The notes below the pieces were generated by a model. That model did not search any database. It saw only the letters and a list, made by a program, of their open reading frames with translations, and was not told the origin of the DNA. Shown in pieces: positions 1 through 14,216 of a DNA stretch of 64,000 bases (the stretch's first letter is position 1; the number at the start of each line of letters is the position of its first letter). The position numbers and the translations under genes were made by a program. The stretch is from Schizophyllum amplum. Taxonomy: Eukaryota > Basidiomycota > Agaricomycetes > Agaricales > Schizophyllaceae. The stretch spans positions 124,001 to 188,000 of the forward strand of contig VDMD01000029.1 in NCBI GenBank assembly GCA_007026445.1, in the 5' to 3' direction.

Positions 1-264
1 AGGTCACAGCACGCCCCCGTCACCGACTCAGCCCTCCCGGACGACGCTGACCACCAGTCCACGAGCGCCGCCTCAGATGGCTCTCTTGATAGTGGTCCAG
101 CCGAAGGACCTGGGCCGTCGATAATGTCGATTGTAGAACAGGACGAACCAACGCTGGAGGTGCGGACGCCCTTGCAGATGCGCGATTTTGCAAGGGGGGA
201 ACCAGAGATGGACTTAGCGGATGGTCCTATGGATGAACTAGGGATCCCATATCCGCCTATGTGA
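1..264 (+). CDS. 3' end of an unidentified gene (partial)
   Basis: An open frame enters from the left edge and ends at a TGA at 262-264, giving 87 C-terminal residues. The peptide is acidic and rich in Ser, Asp, Pro and Gly, with no recognisable domain; it ends in a short hydrophobic/proline stretch (IPYPPM). It looks like a disordered tail. It converges on ELP3, whose stop lies 250 bases downstream on the other strand. I do not recognise the family. The call rests on the uninterrupted frame and coding-like composition, so the frame itself is only moderately certain. Confidence 0.45.
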   Translation, partial: RSQHAPVTDSALPDDADHQSTSAASDGSLDSGPAEGPGPSIMSIVEQDEPTLEVRTPLQMRDFARGEPEMDLADGPMDELGIPYPPM

Positions 265-514
265 TAGGAAATCGGGTAGAGGAACATGTAGATGGACTCC
301 GTGCAAATGTATATATTGTCCAAGGAAGGACGAGACTCACAACACGTATTCTGCGTAGTCAGCTTCACAGTCGTCCGTCGGCTGAGAGGCAAGCGCCGCC
401 CTCCACCAATAGCACAGTTTAGAGCGTCTGGTATCAATTACAGCGACCTAAGGGATACAAGTGCACAGTAACACTATCCTGCCTATGCTACACTGGGGAT
501 CTCCACCGCACAAC

Positions 515-2649
<2,135 letters not shown>

Positions 2650-2865
2650 CTTCCGAGTTCGAGGGACGACAAGAGTCAAGCGCCACTCTTCAATTGAACA
2701 TTTTAGACACCGGCCCGGACATGCCGGCTAATTCTTTCGCGTCCAGTCACGGCATCGTGACCGGATCAGCCAACACGTCCGCGAGGAACGGTCCTCTGCT
2801 CCTCTCGTCGCGTCGCTCTTGCGCAGAACGCCGGTAACGACCCCCAGGCCTCCCGCACCGTCACG

Positions 2866-5169
2866 ATGTCCTCAAGACGCGCGGCGGCCCAGCGCGCGCA
2901 GGCCAGCATCGCGGAGCAAATCGAGGACTCGGACACCGAGGACGTTGGCAGCTCTCCCCAGAAGCCGCTGCCCAAGAGCCAGGCTAAGGGAAAGGGGAGG
3001 GGACGCCGCAAGTCCCTCGCCGATGTGGCTGGAAGCAGCAGCAGCAGGACGTTGACCGAGTCGCGTTCCGCTCTTCCGCCGAAACCTGCCTCCGCACGTC
3101 GTCCGCCATCGGGGCGCACGCCTCGCAAGAAGCGCGCCCGGTCGCCTGGCGCGTCGTCACTGACGGACAGTGATTCGGATACGGATATGACCTCCCTCTC
3201 ATCCTCCCCACGGTCGGGCTTCGAACCAGGAAAGATGACGATGTCCAAGGACTGGAACTTTAACGCGCTCAAGCAAGATGCATGGGCTCTGGTCAATCTA
3301 GACGGACGTCCTGTGGACGATGCCGAGTATATCTTTGACCGTAGTGTCTGGTGGCCCGTGAAGGTACGTTCCTCACGCTCGTTTTCACTACGCGTGGCTA
3401 ATTGAGCCCCAGATCACCGACCGCTCTCCGATATTACTCGAAGCCGAATTATACGGCGACCACTTTCGCGATGTAGGCATCACCATTCCCTCCCCATCGT
3501 GCGACAACATCGTCCCGTTCCTCAACGACCTCCAAACCGTCCCGTTCGAACCCGTACCGTGGGTGATCAGCCCCGCCCCCTCGCTTCCGACATCACCGCG
3601 CAAGCGACGTAAAACGAACCATGACCTCGATGCCGTGCACCACGCGTGGTACGCCGCCGCAGACGCCGCGCTCAGGCACTACGTAAAGGCAGAGTGCGAC
3701 GACTTCCCCCCGCCGTCGCTGGTGTCGCATGCCCTGTTCAAGGCCTCGGAACACATTGGCAGTATTTCGGATGACGAGCTCGAGGTTCTGGCAGGTCCCT
3801 CGCATGCGAAGCCGAAGGAGGATATCGGGGACTACGACTACCGCATCCCAGGTGAGGGCGTGCTAGCCCAGGACAAAGGATACTACTGGCCCGCGCGGGT
3901 CAAAGCTATGCACCCGCCGAAAGGTACACAACGAGCTGTCCGGTTCCTCATAGAATATTGCGACCGGACGGAGAAGACAGTGACGAAGAAACAGTTCTAT
4001 GATCAATCAGATCTTGAGTTTCTGACCTGCAAGGTAAACTCCAGCTGCTTTCCTCGACCAACCTAATACTCACTCGACACGCAGCTCGGTCAACTCTCGA
4101 GCGGACAGGAAGACCGTGACGATGGCACTGCTTTCCTTCATGCCACCGACGCCGACCGTTCTCCAAGCCCGGAACCCGACGACCCACCACCCGACCCCCG
4201 GGATTTCGCCTCCCTCGACCTGCGCGAGCAGTGGGTGTACACGAAGACCGTGCTGCGCGCCATCCTGTTGGACGAGTACGCGCCCACCAAGGAGCAGAAC
4301 TGCACCTTCCACACGACCGACGCCAAGCGGAAGAAGATGGGCGAGCAGGCGAGCGCGCATGGGAATCTGACGCCGAAGGAGGTCGAGCGGCTGCGCGACT
4401 ATATCGTGGAGTGGTGTCTCCGCGATGCTAAACACGCGACGCGGATCGAAGACGATGCAACGGATGAGGCTGGGACGAACGATGCGAACGATGGGGCTGC
4501 GGTGGACGCGCCTCCACAGCCGGACGGCCTTCCGCCTTTATCGACGCTTGACGAAGAACTTCTCACGCCGATGTCTCCAGCTGCACTGCCTCCTCCATCC
4601 TCTGCAGTGCCCAGCGAACCGGAAGATGAACAGGTGTGCCAAGTTCTCTTCGTAGATAATCAATCAACTGACGCTTCACCTCCAGATGTCAACCGACGTC
4701 CCTATGGACATCGCAGACGTATCTGTACGACCTCCCCCTCAGCAAGGCTCTGAAGCATACGAATCCCTCTCCCCACTCGAGAAGCACGAGGTACTCCTCT
4801 CATAACCTCTCCTACCCCGCAACTAACTCTGCTCAGTACATCATGAACGTCCTCCTCCCCGCTGCCATCCAGCAGCTCCTCATCTGGCGCTCGGGTGATC
4901 GCCGCTCAGTCGCGCTTCAGTCCGCGGAGGAAGAGGCGCGGCTGTACGAGCTCGGCATCAAGAAGAGCCAGGAGCCGGACTGGGTCGTGGCCATTCTGCA
5001 GTTCCGCGATTTTGCGAGCAGGCATCATGAGGGGAAGGCGAAGGGTAAGAGCGGGGAGAAGGGGCAGGGGACTCCCAAGCGCGGGGAGGTGGTTTCCGAC
5101 GAGCCTGTGCTCTCTGCGACGGGGCGGCCGAAGAGGCAGGTGCGGAAGGGACAGTCGTTCCGGTTGTGA
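2866..5169 (+). CDS. Nuclear-looking protein with two WWP/YWP-type modules, function unknown
   Basis: Five exons (2866-3363, 3413-4033, 4085-4633, 4686-4790, 4837-5169), all in phase, give 701 aa. The N-terminal 110 residues are basic and Ser-rich with nuclear-localisation-like clusters (KGRGRRKS, RKKRARSP). A module around residues 135-215 has a WWPVK core. A second at about 315-365 has GYYWPARV followed by a short beta-rich stretch, as in PWWP/Tudor-like chromatin readers. A conserved-looking helical part (EQWVYTKTVLRAILLDEYAP) and another (YIMNVLLPAAIQQLLIWRSG) sit in an acidic, proline-rich C-terminal half. I infer a chromatin-associated protein from the WWP modules and basic tail; the exact family was not recognised. 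Divergent from ELP3. Confidence 0.8.
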
Positions 5170-6724
5170 GTGTGGGAGTGAGGTGTATCATACGTATATC
5201 TGCATATTATCTGTAACCTGCAAATGTTCATGGACAAGTATCGCACACCTGTGCGTAGACGACCATGGGCCACAGCATGACATTTGCCAAGACTAGTGGG
5301 CAGAGCTGGAGCAGGACAGAGCACCCAGCAGGACCTGGAGGATCGCTGAGGACTCTTCGGCGCAAGGTCCCGATTAGGCCACAAAGGCAACGGATCAACG
5401 GAAGCATTGATGCCGCCGGCGGACCTATAATTACTATACCCAGCTTGTTTCCCTCCATCATCCAGCCTCACTCCCATTGGCCTCAATTCCGGGCTCTACT
5501 CATACTGGATTGTGCTGATACTACCCCCCGGGTCCAGGCTTCTCGGAGTCCCCGCTTGCGTTCATATCTCGCCAATTTCGCGAAATATACCGAGACGTGC
5601 GCCACAAAGCATACATTGGTGGCGGGCATCCGAAGCTCCGAGGCGCGCACTGATGGGACCGGCTACTTGAGAGTAACCGGGAAAAAAGCGCGATTGCCTG
5701 TAGAAATATGTTGCGGCCACTCACTGGCTAACTTATCCAGGAAAACATGTATGATTTGGTATAAGAACGTGTGCGTGAAGTTACAGAATATAAAACGGAC
5801 ACGTTCGCGAGATACATCGTAGGCGGCTCATCAGTGGCTGATCGGTGTGCATCAGTTGCGCATCACTTTTCTTGTACGCCTTCTCCATCCTCCTTGCTGC
5901 GATTTCTCTGAGTTCAAAGACCACCAATAGTGAAATGAGCATCATAACAACCTTCCTCTCAATTTTTAGCACCATGTGCCGTTGTTAAGCTGGTGCTAAC
6001 ACGGGCTTGCTTTCTGCGACCTTTGAGCCCGAAACCCTCTAATCAGGACTTCAAAGGGGTGCAGAACTCCCTGTACTATACCGTAGTATATGCTCAACTG
6101 TTTGCTGGTAAGCCCCTCGCTGTTGCTCTCCGAAGGGACTTTCAGCACACTAGCAAGGTCAGCCAGCATCATAGCATTTTTTAGCCTGCATCACCTAGCC
6201 TATATAGATCTGGATGTCCCCAAAGTTGCTTGTGGTTGATAATATACCACTTCGTCCACTAGAACAGCCATTTAGCAGCATGTACTTGGTTGTAGGCGCT
6301 GGCAGGACACGGGGGCGTCGACGCGCTGCGTCATGTGACTAGCAGAATTACCTTTTTGGGAGCACGTCCGCGGCGTCCTTGCAACTTCGTCTGTTTTCCA
6401 CACAGCACCCTGCATGCTCCGAGATTTCAAAGATGGCATCTTGCACACATCATACACCTAGCCAAGCATTCACGAAAAATCAGGACTTCTTGAACGAGAG
6501 CTATGGTCAATATTCCATGTCAATTATCTGGGTTGTGTGTTTTCCTCTCCAAAAAATGCTCTCACACGAGAGGATGGTGTACTACATTGCATTCCGCGAT
6601 ATCCGAAGTCTCCAGCTGAGGTTGTGAATATCTAGACGGATTTCGCAACGATTAGGCCGTCGGAGGAGCGGGCCGCAAATGCCGAGGTATCGCCTCGGAC
6701 CTTCGGGTGCCCGCCACCACATAC
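5170..6724. other. Gene-free stretch of about 1.55 kb
   Basis: No open frame here has coding-like composition, splice continuity or a recognisable motif. The longest frame (5,265-5,822, +) reads as low-quality peptide and has no support. Base composition is more AT-rich than the flanking genes and includes short A/T tracts. It separates the housekeeping genes on the left from the duplicated accessory block on the right, so old transposon remains are possible, but I found no terminal repeats. Confidence 0.4.
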
Positions 6725-8073
6725 ATGGCTACGGTAAGTGATGACGTAGTACCTGCGGCCATTAGAGTGCGTTGTGTTAACTTCAGAGCTTCATGGTAGC
6801 GCGCTGCAGAGTCAGTGCTCTCTCGGCAGGCCTTTTCCGAACGACAGGCCGCCGCGCTATACGAGTTGCCAAGAGGGCTCAACTTCGTGCCGCGGAAACC
6901 AGGCTTGCGATTGCTTGCTTTCGGTTGAGTTAATTTTGTTGAGCTTCCTGTTCTCTACTGATTGGTCCGCTCAGACGATGGGGGAGCACGAGGCATGTCT
7001 ATGCTGCTCTTGCTGCGAAATATGCTGCGACAGGTCGAGCAGCTTTCGCACGAGCCTATTCTGCCATGCCAGTACTTCGACCTCATCGCAGGAAGCGGCA
7101 CAGGGGGGTAAGGGCTCGTGGTGATAGTATAGACGACTCTGACTCTGGTGCAGATTCATAGCTTTACTGCTGGGCCGACTACGCCTCACAATGGATGAAG
7201 CTATGGAATGCTATAAGTGGTTCATCGACAGCGTCGACATGCGGACAAAAACTGGCGGCAACTTCAAGGTCGCGCCCTTCGAAGAGGCGTTACAGGAGAT
7301 CTCCTGCCGCTTTGGAGACGGAGAAGACACTCAGATGACGGGAGAGCGTGGGCCGCGCTGCAGAACGTGAGTACGCTCGTCAATCTCGTTGGCTGTCCAT
7401 TCAGATGATCGGTAGGTTTGTCTGCGTCAGAGACAAGGGTCAATTTGGGGTCATCAGGTCGAAAAGGCTACGCACATACGCACATCCAACAGAGCCACCA
7501 TATCAATGCACTTTTCTGGAGGCCGTGCGCGCGACCATGGGTAATGCGGTTTACTTTACGCCGTTGTCCATCTCCAATGACAACGGCACGACAACCACTT
7601 TTCTCGACGCCGGCGATGATCACTACAATCCAGTCTATGATCTTTACGACGAGGCCATGTCCCTCTTCCCCTCGCGCGACGTTGCATACCTCGTCAGCTA
7701 CGGTGCAGGACAGGCTAGCACCATCGATGTGACTCCATCGCGAAGTCTCTTCCACAAACCTAGGCTGCCGCCTGTTGGCATACTTGAGATGCATCATCTA
7801 GCAGAACGCTGTGATGCCACATCGGACGCCTTCATACGGAACAACCTTGAACTACAGCGCGCATACTATCGCTTTACCCATGACCATGGGTTTGGCCGTA
7901 TCACATCGGCAAGATGTGACCAGATACAGGCTCTTGTAGAGATTCTACGATCATATGCACTTTTGGTGGACGACATATCGTTAGAGTTGGCGGAGAAGAT
8001 GTTGGACGAGCGAGAGCTTGCGTCGGCAACCCGTCGGAGAGCGATGCGAGAATCTATGGCTGGTCTTGCTTAA
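6725..8073 (+). CDS. Patatin-like protein 1, catalytic serine missing
   Basis: Five exons (6725-6733, 6800-6923, 6975-7107, 7154-7366, 7416-8073) give 378 aa. Known patatins are lipid acyl hydrolases with an oxyanion loop (DGGGxRG), a nucleophile elbow (GxSxG) and a catalytic Asp (DG[AG]). Here these read DDGGARG (residues 45-51), GSGTGG (84-89) and DAG (D224). At the nucleophile position, residue 86, there is Gly, with a Ser one residue before it. FDLIAG, LLLGRLRL and EAVRATMGN match the patatin core well. The first coding exon is only nine bases (Met-Ala-Thr). It is the most divergent of three paralogues in this window and lies outside the tandem duplication. Hydrolase activity is unlikely unless the neighbouring Ser substitutes; a pseudoenzyme or binding role is inferred. 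Confidence 0.85.
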
Positions 8074-8249
8074 GACACATTTGTGCTACATTTCACTTTG
8101 TATCAAGATGCTTTATGCGGGTCGAATACCGTGCGAGGAAGGCAGACGGTGGGCAGTGTGCTTGGCAACTTGACCGGTGCTACATAGTAGTTTCATTTAA
8201 GAATCGACGAGGCGCCGCCGCCGGCTGCGAGGGCCTGCGTAAGGCTCTA

Positions 8250-8432
8250 TCATGTGTACGTATACTGTCGGAGACCTCCCAATGACCTTGCAGGATATCG
8301 GAACTTGTGGCGCGCGTCCTCGGAGAACAGTCCGGATTGGGCCAACAAAGAGCTCGGAGACAGCGGACCGACGGAAGCATTATCGCCATCGATCAAAACC
8401 TGTAATTTCAACTGCTTGTTCCTCGCCACCAC
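8250..8432 (-). pseudogene. NYN-nuclease-like N-terminal fragment (degenerate), copy a
   Basis: On the minus strand, divergent from patatin-like gene 2, a 60-residue frame begins VARNKQLKLQVLIDGDNAS. LKLQVLIDGDNAS is the hallmark first strand of NYN/LabA-type metal-dependent nucleases, with the first catalytic Asp in IDGDN. The reading then turns into unconvincing sequence and stops, so only the start of such a domain is present. The codon matching the ATG of copy b is GTG here. It is probably a relic of a gene once divergently paired with the patatin gene. Chance similarity over about 15 residues cannot be excluded. Confidence 0.4.
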
Positions 8433-8570
8433 CGAGCCTCACGTCCGACTCTGCAGCTTACGTTCGCAGCTCGCAAGGCTCAACTGAAACCAACTACTGG
8501 GCCGCTAGAGCTCATGCCTTGCGTCTGTCCCGCGATCTCTGCAGGATAGGCTTGTGAATACATACCGTGC

Positions 8571-9888
8571 ATGGCTACAGTAAGTGCGGCATATATACGA
8601 AAGGCTCTGTGCTGAGATTTGTGATACTTGTCAGCGAACCTCGTCATCGACCTCTACAGGTTCCGACAAAACCCTTGCCGAACGGCAAGCCGCTGCTCTT
8701 CATGAACTGAGGGGGCTTCACTTCGTGCCACCGAAGCCTGGCTTACGATTACTCGCTTTCGGTCGCGTTCCGCCTTTTCGTCGTTATTGATTGTGCTGAC
8801 GAGTACTTGTAGACGATGGGGGAGCTCGAGGCCTGTCTATGCTGCTTTTATTGCGCAATATGCTGCGCGAGGTTGAGCAACTATCGCAGGAGCCAGGTCT
8901 GCCATGTCAATACTTTGACCTCATTGCAGGAAGTGGGACCGGAGGGTCAGCGCCTTTCAACCTTCAACATCCATTACTCTGACAATCGGACAGATTTATA
9001 GCCTTGCTCCTAGGTCGACTGCGCCTGTCAATGGATAAAGCCATCGAATGCTATACGCGAGTCGTTGAACGCGTTTTTATGCGAACGAAAGCGGGGGGAA
9101 ATTTCCGAGTGACGCCATTCGAAGATGTGTTGAAGGAGATTGTCAATCGCTTCGCAGATGGGGACAACACGCAGATGATCGGGGAGCGGGGCCCACGTTG
9201 TAGAACGTGAGTGAATGTCTGAACGATACCGGGAATGCGCTCAAACAATTGCAGGTTCGTGTGCGTGCGCGAGGACGATGACTCTGGCGCTATCAGGTCG
9301 CAAAAGCTGCGCACGTACGTTCATCCCGCCGAGCCCGCATATCAGTGTACCTTCTTGGAGGCCGTGCGCGCCACCATGGGCAATCCGGCTCTCTTCAAAC
9401 CGCCTACCACCTTGAACGACAATGGCACGATTACAACGTTCCTTGACGCAGGCGACGCTCACTATAATCCCGTCTACGATCTCTATGATGAAGCTATGTC
9501 TCTTTTCCCATCTCGGAACGTTGCGTATCTCGTCAGCTTTGGCGCTGGGCGCGCTAACACTGTCGATCTGAGCCCGCCGAGGGGAATTCTCCAGCAGCCT
9601 AGGCTGCCACGGATTTGCCTGTCCACTATGCACCATCTGGCGGACTGCTGCGACACCACTGCGGCGGCCTTTCTACGAGACAATGCGGAGCTCGAACGGG
9701 TTTACTATCGCTTCACCCATGACCAGGGATCCGTAGACGGGAAGATGGCGAAGTGGGAACAGGTGGAAGCCTTGAAGGAGTTCCTGGTGCCGTACGCGCT
9801 TGCGGTGGACGACCGATCGTCTGAGTTAGTGGAAAAGATGATAGATGAACGGGAGTCCGTGCTTGCAGCTGGACGAAGAACTAGGTAA
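8571..9888 (+). CDS. Patatin-like protein 2, catalytic serine missing
   Basis: Five exons (8571-8579, 8635-8761, 8813-8945, 8994-9206, 9255-9888) give 371 aa; the exon lengths are identical to copy 3. The motifs are D46-D47-G-G-A-R-G52, G85-S-G-T-G-G90 with Gly at the nucleophile position (87), and the catalytic Asp in DAG (D225). The third donor is a weak GTCAGC, chosen because it restores the frame and exon length shared by the other two copies. About 230 bases upstream of the start are clearly alignable with the promoter of copy 3. The downstream neighbour in the same orientation is DUF6535 gene 1. Role inferred: lipid-binding or regulatory pseudoenzyme, probably cytosolic, as no signal peptide or membrane segment is seen. 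Confidence 0.87.
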
Positions 9889-10705
9889 ATATGCAGGGTG
9901 AATATGTGTTACTGTCAGTGTACGATACAGCATACTTACTTTACTTACCATCGCAGCAATGTACTGTTGCCACTGGGCCCGAGAGCACCCCTGATGTGGA
10001 TACAGTCGGCGTGTCTGGATTTGTTGTTGTGAGAGTTAGCGCTAGTCAGCGCTCAGAGACCTTAAGGTTAGACATCGAGATTGTTCTCGAAACATCTAAA
10101 ATATTTAACATTAGGGTGGTTCCCATGTTGAAGCGCTGGTCAGCAGGATTGTGGGACCCTCGCGCCGCGGCCAAAGGTCGCGGCGCCTCTTCGCCGCAGG
10201 AAGAGGCTCAACGCCCCGCTGGAACTCCCTGCCATGCCACCCGAGGCAGGTGCTTGGGTCTATATCATTACCAATATTAATAAGTACTAGTATTAATTAG
10301 ACAATATACCACGTGATCAATATTGATTACTTACTTAATATTATCCCGGCGGGGAATCGGCCCGATGCGACAATCGCCTTTCTTTTCAGACTTCCGTCCT
10401 TCAAGCTTGTCAAGCCTCAGCTTCATCTTCAAGCTTCGTGGATGTACGGTTGGCCTGCGCTTGTCCCAAAGCATGAATATATAATGCGATGCGCTGTTCT
10501 GTGATTGCAAAAAAGAGGAAGATGGGGCGCACACGTTCTGTTCCTTCTCAGGTGAGCATGGGAACAGAAGCCGTAGAGCGATTGTATTGATCCCGGAACA
10601 CGCATTCTGCGCGTGAATCTGCCTTGTTTCCTCTCTCCGCCCACTTGGCATCCCACACAACTCCTCCTCAGGCTCTGTTTCGACCGCACAAGGCTCTCAT
10701 CGATT
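9889..10705. other. Spacer between patatin-like gene 2 and DUF6535 gene 1
   Basis: No gene is seen. It contains a GC-rich block around 10,150-10,260 and then an AT-rich block with a partial palindrome around 10,265-10,335 (runs built from AATATTAATA and TACTAGTA). About 10,540-10,705 resembles the 5' flank of DUF6535 gene 2 (a shared stretch beginning TTCTCAGGTGAGCATG), so it probably holds the promoter and 5' leader. The partner spacer in unit 2 differs strongly and carries a transposon. Confidence 0.5.
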
Positions 10706-13700
10706 ATGGCGCGGAAGCACAAAGCAAGAACAAGCACGATCCTGCCAATCTTTCGCCACTACGACAACCGTGAAAAAACAGTGAGTTTTGCGGGCGACGT
10801 TGCCACTAATGCTCACACTCATTGTGAGCTTCAGACGACTAATGATCGTGCACCGAGCTCTAATGATGAACTCAAGTCCAAGGTAAGTCTCTTCCCTTAA
10901 TGTGGCCCGGGTTGTCCAATGCTCATTCGTGCAGCGAGGACCTACGGCTACTAAGGAGGAAGAACCCACTGAATTCTTCGACGACGTTCGCCAATATCGT
11001 GATATTTGTGTATCAGCAAGACTGACACGCAAACAGAACACGGACCAGAGCGACTCTCGTCGATCAAGTATGTCCGAGGAGAGACAAAACGTGGTACGTT
11101 TCTGTCCTCATCTTTTCTTCGCGCTTTGATATCTTCCTGTCAGAACGAGGAAAGCAAACGGTTGCATATTGGGAGCAAGAAGTTCTTGAACAACCCTCCC
11201 GGCGAGCAGTCATCCTGGCAAGACTGTTCAAAGCTTGTTGAGAATCACGACGTCATCATGTGTCAAGTCTACCGTGAAGAGGTCGACACACTGGCTGTAT
11301 TTGTGCGCATGCGCCTTATCACTGATGTTCCCTGTGAATTGACCTCAAGTGATAGGCTGGTCTATTCTCTGCGGTCCTCACCGCGTTCATCATCGAGTCG
11401 TACAAATGGCTTATGCTGCAGGCCGACGATGTTTCCGCAGACTACCTTCGTCAGATCGTTGCTCTGATGTCCGGAGTCGATGTATCCCTGGTCTCTACCA
11501 TCGACAGGAGCTCACCACTGCCGCCCCACGTTATGACTCGCATCAACACCTTGTGGTTCAGCAGCCTGACGCTCAGTTTATCCTCGGCCCTAATCGGCAT
11601 TGTCTCGAAACAATGGCTAAGAGAGTTTCTTCGAGAGACCGGCCACTCACACCAGACGAATATGTCCGTCAGGCAAATCAAGTATGAAGGCTTGATGGAA
11701 TGGTACGTCGGACCAATCATCGCGACAATTCCCTTGATGCTGCAGTCGGCGCTCTTCCTTTTCCTTATCGGCATCATCGACCTTTTGTGGCATCTTCAGA
11801 CCAGTGTCGCCACAATTATCACGACACTCGGCTCGTCGACAATGTTCTTTTTCATCATCACCACTATTCTTCCTGGCATTCAGTACATTCGCCACCATCG
11901 CGGCTCCCGGCTCCATGTCATCTATCAGTTCCCCTTCAAGTCGCCGCAAGCGTGGCTCTTCTTGAAATCCTCGGTGTCTATCATCAACTTCTTTGCATGG
12001 GTGTACGCCTACGTCACATCCTTGGGAAAGAAGCCCGACGATAAACGTGGGGATGCGCACGCCGCCCCTTATCAAACTTACGCCTCGTGGACGCAATTCG
12101 ACCTAGGCTGGGCAAGCCAGAGCGATAAAAATGCCAGTTGGAGCAAGAAACCCTTGTCCCTAGCCCGCTGCCTCGGATTCATGGAGCTCACCTTTGAGCA
12201 CGCGTCTCTACGGGACTGGATTTGGAACTGCCTCTGGCATATGCGGGACGAGGCAGTCAACGCACGCTATGTCCTTCAATGCTTTCGGCGCGATTTCAGC
12301 GAGGGCTCCCGGACAGACTTGACCTCCCTTGAAGACAAGCTGATCCAAGCTGTCAAGGCCTTTTTGGACCCCTCGGGCCTTTCGAGTGCTACGTCGGAGT
12401 CAATCATGTACGCTCTACTGAATACAGGCCAAGGTGCACCGAGGGCAGAAGCGCGTCTTGAGCACACCATCCGCATTTTTAACAGCTTCGATATCGGCGG
12501 ACTCGCCCACACTCCATCGATGGTCCATAAAGCCATGTGTACCGCTTTGCAAGACCTCGTTGGAACCCCTACTAGTCCAGGTCTGTACTCGCGACTTTGA
12601 TACATGTCATGCTTCTCATGTTTTTCTAGAGCTCAATCTACAGCTGTTCTATGTCGTTCAAAGCCTGCTTGCAAATAGTGACGTCCTCGTTACCGAGCAG
12701 CTGAAATCAGCCTCTGCCATTGTCAATCACCTGAGTCGTATCGAGACCGAGGACGCAGGCGATACCGCAGCGCCAGCACCGGCACTGAGTCTGGACATCG
12801 CCAAAGAAATCATGAAGTGGCTGGAAAATCAAGCCATTCCAGACACCCGCGAGAACTGGAGCGACTTTAAGTCTCGCGTTTTCTGGGCCGCTCACATCGC
12901 CGTCATGCTAGCTCAGCGGTTTGACCCCTCTGGGTCCTCGGACACCGTTGCGTCGTCGCACCCTCGCATTTCCGACGTGCACGAATTGGTGCAGATGGTC
13001 TCCACGAAGTCGCTCTTGATCCCGGCGGATGTATTTCCTACCTGGACGCCGAGGGACTTCAGCATGGATGCCTTGACGTCCGTCAAGGTTTCTTTGGAGG
13101 CATTGGCGCCGCAGGTGCAACCGGTTGCTAGCGTGCGTCGGAGGTCAGTCAAATCAAGAGACAAGCAAGATTCGCGCCGAACAGACTCGGACGGTGCATT
13201 CACACAGGTGAGTGTCCCTTCCCAAACCGAATTCGCTGAGGTTTTGATGTTCGACTCATATACAGACATCCGAATCCACGGCTGTTTCTTCCGACTCTCA
13301 TAGACGCTCGTATGAGAACTTCAACTATAGGCGCTGTCCTTCGCCACCCTCGGTGCGTCTTCCTCGCCCCGCGCGTCCGCCAAAGCTTGCTAACACGCAT
13401 GGTGCAGATGCCGGACATGAGCACGCATGTCGTCCATTGGAACAAGCCCGTCGACTCGGAAAGCAACGATGGAGGCGCAGAGGAGCCTCCAAACAACCAT
13501 TTTGCTGGGGAGGTTGTCGAAGACAGCAGCCGTATCGTCGAACTCGAAGAACCCGTCGAGGTTGAGGAACCTGTCGAACTTGAAGAGCCTGCCGAACTTG
13601 AAGAGCCTGCCGAACTTGAAGAGCCTGGAGTGCAGTCCGTTCCCGACGCGGAGGAGCTCCCAGGCAAGGCCTTTGCTGGAGCACTTGCCGCAGACGACAG

Positions 13701-14034
13701 CCATGCCTTCCGACCTGAAGAAGCCGAAGCTCAGCGCGCTGCCGATGCGGAGGAGCCTCCAGACGAGCGTCTTGCTGACGTTGCCGACAGCCGTCCCGTC
13801 GAACCTGCAGGCAACGGCTTGCCGCGCGTCGCCGACGCCGCACCGGAGTATTCAGACAGGTGGCCGCCTAGCGACTGCGTGACGGGCGATGCGTCTGAGG
13901 TGAAGCGGAACGGTGCGCATGCTCCAGACACGGGTGGTAGGGAATCGATACAGCGTCCACCTGCAGCTGGTGGTCCTAGTGGTCCTGCAGCTGTTGTCCC
14001 GGCGAACGAGAGAACCCCATCGAGTTATGTATAA
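10706..14034 (+). CDS. DUF6535-type multi-pass membrane protein 1
   Basis: Eight exons (10706-10780, 10835-10882, 10935-11093, 11144-11302, 11356-12580, 12630-13207, 13266-13352, 13408-14034) give 985 aa in one frame. A variable N-terminus leads to the conserved WQDCSKLVENHD...REEVDTLAVF stretch and then the membrane core typical of agaricomycete DUF6535 proteins: AGLFSAVLTAFIIESYKW (about 148-165), a second helix at about 210-232 (WFSSLTLSLSSALIGIVSKQW) and two more around 262-312. The rest is a helical soluble region, then a tail with six-residue EEP repeats (13,537-13,630) rich in Glu, Pro and Ala. The biochemical function of this family is not known to me. It lies downstream of patatin-like gene 2 on the same strand. 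Confidence 0.88.
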
Positions 14035-14216
14035 CGACCATTTTCCACGACTGTATCGGTAACACACTTTGTTTACTTTTTATTTATGGCAAGGAGCTGG
14101 ATGTAGGATAACGAGTTGACTATGTACGCACGGATCGCAATGACTTAGAGAGCAGCTTGACAGGATGCAGCACACACTGGACGAACTGAAGCATGGGGTT
14201 CATCTATTCAACGAAG

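Noticed and set aside
5265..5822. 185-codon open frame in the spacer after the WWP protein
   Set aside because: No family, unlikely composition, AT-rich end and no splice partners.
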